From Gordius sp. MW1 (taxonomy: Eukaryota; Nematomorpha; Gordioida; Gordea; Gordiidae): a stretch of DNA of 64,000 nt. The stretch is taken from positions 20,792,221 to 20,856,220 of the forward strand of contig OZ038527.1 in NCBI GenBank assembly GCA_964036665.1, in the 5' to 3' direction. Of this stretch, positions 57,211-64,000 are shown piece by piece; position 1 is the first letter of the stretch, and the number at the start of each line of letters is the position of its first letter. Under the pieces are notes generated by a model. That model was not told the origin of the DNA. It did no database searches and worked only from the letters and a program-made list of their open reading frames with translations. A program made the position numbers and the translations under genes.

Positions 57211-57413
57211 TAGAGTTGTTAAATTGCTAACTTGCTTCAAACTCCAGACGCGAGCAGGCACACTGAGTTGCTTAATATGCGCGTTAGCACAATATGTGCT
57301 CGTTGTTCAGTGCACTAGGCAAAACAGTAGCAAGTAAAAATGCTCGAGGGCCGAGCAAAAACTCGAGCAGATTGTAGCTGGAGTTGAAGCAAGTTAGCAA
57401 TTTAACAACTCTA
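57211..57413. mobile_element. hAT-type MITE with 37-bp TIRs
   Basis: The ends are TAGAGTTGTTAAATTGCTAA... and its inverse, continuing through CTTGCTTCAA and CTCCAG. The flanks GACGTCAC (57203-57210) and GTCGTCAC (57414-57421) match at 7 of 8 positions. It is 203 bp and noncoding. Confidence 0.85.
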
Positions 57414-57684
57414 GTCGTCACGTTGCTCCTTTGGAGTTCCAATTTAATGAACAATGTTTTGATATGAAACAAGGTTTAGTAACTTCGAAAAATGCCTTTT
57501 TTGCTATATAATAACCTTCCAAAAAATTGTAAATGATCTCATTGAAGGAAACTCGTAACTAATGGTTTTTTTTAACATTCTACATGAAAAGGATATGAGA
57601 AAAGGAAAGCTAATTGTTAGGATTTCAATTTAAGTTCACGTAAGTACTATCGGCGATTTTATGATTTATTTAATTTTATAGTTT

Positions 57685-59548
57685 TTAATTGCTATGCAAT
57701 TTATGGGCTCGCTTTTCGTTGTCCGTCCGTTTACCAAAGTTCTAAATTGCTGATTCGAGACCCGGAGAGAGTAAATTTTTTTAATTGTTTAATTTCTATG
57801 CAATTTATGGGCTCGCTTTTTGTTGTCCGTCCGCCCGCCCGTTGTCCGTCCGTCCGTTGTCCAACGTTCTAAATTGCTGGTTGGATACCCGAAGAGGGCA
57901 AATTTTTTTTTAAATTTTTTTTTTTAAATATTTATATTGTTCTTGCTAATACCATTGATAACATGACTTTTTGACCGTGTCTTGCCTACTGACATGAAAA
58001 AAATGACCATTGGCCAAATTATAATTCGAAATTTTTTTTTTCGTTTTTGAATTGGTATATTAGGTTAACATTGATAATTACACTATGCCCTCCCGTAGAA
58101 GGGCCTATGCCTCTACTGATAACGGTCCCTGTGCCCCCCCCCTCCTACAAAAGCCTATGCATCTACTGATGTGGGTTCGAATCCCGGCAAGGGCAAATTC
58201 TTAATTGCTGGTCGATACCCGAAGAGGGCAAATTTTTTTTAAATCAAATTAATATATTGTTCTAGTTAATACCATTGATATGACTTTTGACCGTGTCCTG
58301 GCTACTGACAAATGAAAAAAATGACCATTGGCCAAATTGTGATTCAAATTTTTTTTTTCGTTTTTGAATTGGTATATTAGGTTAACATTGATAATTACCC
58401 TATGCCCTCCCGTAGAAGGGCTTATGCCTCCATTGATATGGGTCCCTGTGCCCCCCCTCCTAATACAAAAGCCTATGCCTCTACTGATGTGGGTTCGAAT
58501 CCCGGTGAGGGTAAATTCTTAATTGCTCGTTCAAATCCCGGAGAGGGCAAATTTTTATAATTTTTTTTAAATTAATATATTGTTCTTGTTAATACCATTG
58601 ATAATATGACTTTTTGACCGTGTCCTGGCTACTGACCAATGAAAAAAATATCCATTGGCCAAAGTATAAATAGAATTTTTTTTTCTCGTTTTTTTCGTCT
58701 TTTACGTATTTATATCCTTTTTGATCGTGTCCTGGCTACTGACCAATAAAAAAAATGACCATTGGCCAAAGTATAAATTTTTTATTCGTTTTTTTTTGTC
58801 TTTTATGTATTTATATTCTTTTTGACCGTGTCCTGGCTACTGACCAATGAAAAAAATGACCATTGGCCAAAGTATAAATCGAATTTTTTTTTCTCGTTTT
58901 TTGAATTGCTATATTAGGTTAACATTGATAATTACCTATGCCCCTACTGATATGGGTCCCTGTGCCCCCCCCCCCCACAAAGACTTATTTTTTAATTAAA
59001 TTATATATTGTTCTTGTTAATAGGAAAAATGACCAATGGCCAAGGTCTGATTAAAAATTTTTTTCGTTTTTTTAATATCGTGTTTATACTATACATATGC
59101 GCATGATTTGAATAGTCTATAGTAATAATTCAAATTATGGGTCGCCTACACCAAATTGTTTAAATTTATACAGTATCAAAAAAACTCTAAATTGAAAGTT
59201 GTACGTTTTGGAGGATGACTATTGGCTTTTCCAAGGTCATACCCTCTATTTGCGTTCCTTTTGATTAATTTAGAAGTTGATAAATAAGAATGAATGAAAG
59301 AAAACCTATTCCTTAATAATAGCAGGTTTTACAAAAATTTAACTTTTTAAATATTTGTATAAATAATTAACTAATCATTTTGCATTTTATACCCCCCTAT
59401 AGGCATTCTCGCCCCTTCCCACCTTTCTCGCCCATAAATTGCATAGCAAATATGCTACGTTTATACGGAGTATAGATGAGTTTCGTTCCCCCTTCCCTCC
59501 TGCACCTCCGTCCCCCCTCCCACGAGGGCCGAAGGCCCGAGTTTTGTT
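57685..59548 (+). mobile_element. Helentron-like element, copy C
   Basis: The 5' subterminal repeat GCTATGCAATTTATGGGC is at 57691-57708, with a second, nested 5' start at about 57793. It has GGTTCGAATCCCGG blocks (58167, 58492), a repeated GGGCCTATGCCTCTACTGAT segment and about six minisatellite units with GACCATTGGCCAAA. The inverted subterminal repeat is at 59430-59447, the hairpin GGGCCGAAGGCCC at 59526-59538, then GAGTTTT. The internal region is rearranged by duplication compared with copies A and B. Confidence 0.78.
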
Positions 59549-60884
59549 TTATAGTTTTGACTAATATTCATAAAAGTATAGGCCTAACAATAAAAAAAGT
59601 TTTGCAGTTAGAAATCAAATGATAAATTTAAAAGATTAACTACCTAATAAATATATTTTATATTGTGAAACCCATAAACACATTTTAAACAAAGTGATAC
59701 ATTACTAAAGTTTAATAATCTTAAATTTCCCCAAGTAGCCTTTAATTTTATTTAAGCAAATTTTATTATTTGTACATATTATTTAAAACTAGGTATCGAG
59801 TTACACGATGGATACATTATATATGTAATTTATATATGTAGTGGTAAACATAGTTAGGAATTTAAATGCAAACAATATTTTTGGGGCAAAAGTTATGTTA
59901 AAAAAGTGACCCAATCCACCCACGTGTGGCAATGAACGGGACACGTCCAGAAAAAAGGAAATAAAGGGGAGGGGACAAATTATATGATATAATCGAATCT
60001 TAAAAATCTAAATATTCCTCAAAAATTAAGGACTAATTCGCTTTTAAAAAGTCCGACACTGTCGCTATAAATACAAACACGGTTGGTAAAATAAGAACGA
60101 CGGTGTTTAAGGGAATATAACGATGAAAAATAAAACCGCAAACAAAATTACGTATTTCGTTAAAAAGCGCGTCTTTTAGCGATGTGCAAATGGGATGGGG
60201 GGGGGGGGTATTTATTAAGAAAAAGTAGACGGATATTTGGTATTTCACGCACATGATAGTTAGATGATGGATTTGTATGAGCATTTAAAAAAACATTTGA
60301 TCGTTTTCTCTTCGTTTTTCATTTAGGTCGGCAATGAGGGGGGGGGAGGGGTCCAGTCGTCGTGAGCACGATTGAAGAGGCGGGCGAAAGATAAAATGAG
60401 AATTTCGGGCGAAAACTAAGGATGAACGAAGGCTCGGGTGGAAACATCACCTATAAGAGTAAAAAAGACGGAATTATATTATCGACGCGACATCAAGATA
60501 AAACCCAAAACAAACAAACAAAATAACAAGGCGTTGAAATATTGGAAAAATCTGGCAAATATTTAGAGAAATGATTTGGCTAAGAAAAGGTATGTGTCCT
60601 TATAATTCGATTCACTCGTGGGCGTAGCCAGCATTGGAATTAGAGGGGGGGGGCAATAATTAAGGGAAGGGCAAAATAATCATCTTTTGAAAGTAAAACC
60701 ATAATTTTAATAAATTCAACAAATTTTTGGATTTAGAGAAGGGAGCCGCCCCTCCCTGCCCCCCTTGGCTACGCCCATGGATCCACTTGATGACAAAAAG
60801 ACCATTAAATATCAGGCTATGTCAAAGTGGAAAATCGCGATATTTTCAAGACAAAACTAATAATATCATAGTTGAAAAAGAAAA
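59549..60884. other. intergenic DNA downstream of RAP1
   Basis: AT-rich with several G runs (60198, 60340). It holds a MITE at 60617-60779. No gene is recognised; an open frame near 60033-60284 lacks motifs. Confidence 0.5.
60617..60779. mobile_element. MITE, GGGCGTAGCC family, with 8-bp flanks
   Basis: It begins CGTGGGCGTAGCCAGC and ends TTGGCTACGCCCATG. The flanks GATTCACT (60609-60616) and GATCCACT (60780-60787) match at 7 of 8 positions. It is closely similar to the copy at 7615-7773. Confidence 0.8.
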
Positions 60885-60890
60885 TTTATT
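60885..60890 (-). promoter_or_regulatory. RAP1 polyadenylation signal
   Basis: AATAAA on the minus strand about 20 nt after the RAP1 stop codon. Confidence 0.45.
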
Positions 60891-60909
60891 TTAGGGTAAG
60901 CCTCTCACT

Positions 60910-64000
<3,091 letters not shown>

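Overview
The window is nuclear DNA from an invertebrate animal. It is strongly AT-rich, and its genes are broken into many short exons with GT-AG introns. Four animal genes can be read from exon-level homology, all on the minus strand. They are a divergent SOX-type HMG-box gene (4108-6830), a very divergent Hedgehog gene (exon 2 at 20123-20387, exon 1 at 28116-28910), a complete 25-exon gene for the U5 snRNP GTPase EFTUD2/Snu114 (31800-43661), and the last three coding exons of a RAP1 small GTPase (60910-62685; exon 1 lies past the right edge). The species cannot be named from the sequence. Hedgehog, SOX and RAP1 together with Ty3/Gypsy, hAT and Helentron-like elements fit an ecdysozoan or other invertebrate.

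Layout. 1-1.9 kb: a decayed retroelement. 4.1-6.8 kb: SOX-like gene with two MITEs in its intron. 7-14 kb: repeat-rich, with a Helentron-like unit, a ~200-234 bp satellite, a minisatellite block and a hAT transposon with 8-bp target duplication. 15-18.2 kb: a decayed Gypsy element (G1) split by a MITE. 20.1-28.9 kb: Hedgehog exons around a 7.7 kb intron that carries a Helentron-like copy. 31.8-43.7 kb: EFTUD2, with another Helentron-like copy in intron 16. 46.3-56.1 kb: a nested retroelement complex. A CsRn1-like Gypsy (G3, plus strand) has its LTR interrupted by a nearly intact second Gypsy (G2, minus strand, 261-bp LTRs). The 3' LTR of G2 is in turn interrupted by an inverted piece of its own RT-RNase H region. 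57.2-59.5 kb: a hAT-type MITE and a third Helentron-like copy. 60.9-64 kb: RAP1.

The four host genes have unrelated roles (transcription factor, secreted morphogen, spliceosome GTPase, membrane-tethered GTPase) and do not form a pathway or operon. Most other DNA is transposon sequence. The points that most deserve follow-up are the Hedgehog gene (extra hydrophobic N-terminus, an inserted segment, a lost acidic calcium loop, no Hint exon seen); three introns of exactly 38 nt; the Helentron-like family with inverted subterminal repeats, a minisatellite core and a terminal hairpin; an undescribed Cys/His-rich ORF after the integrase in both G1 and G2; and the inverted RT insertion flanked by a 52-bp duplication. 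Exon borders were set by hand from reading frame, GT-AG sites and similarity to known family sequences; no alignment or database search was run.
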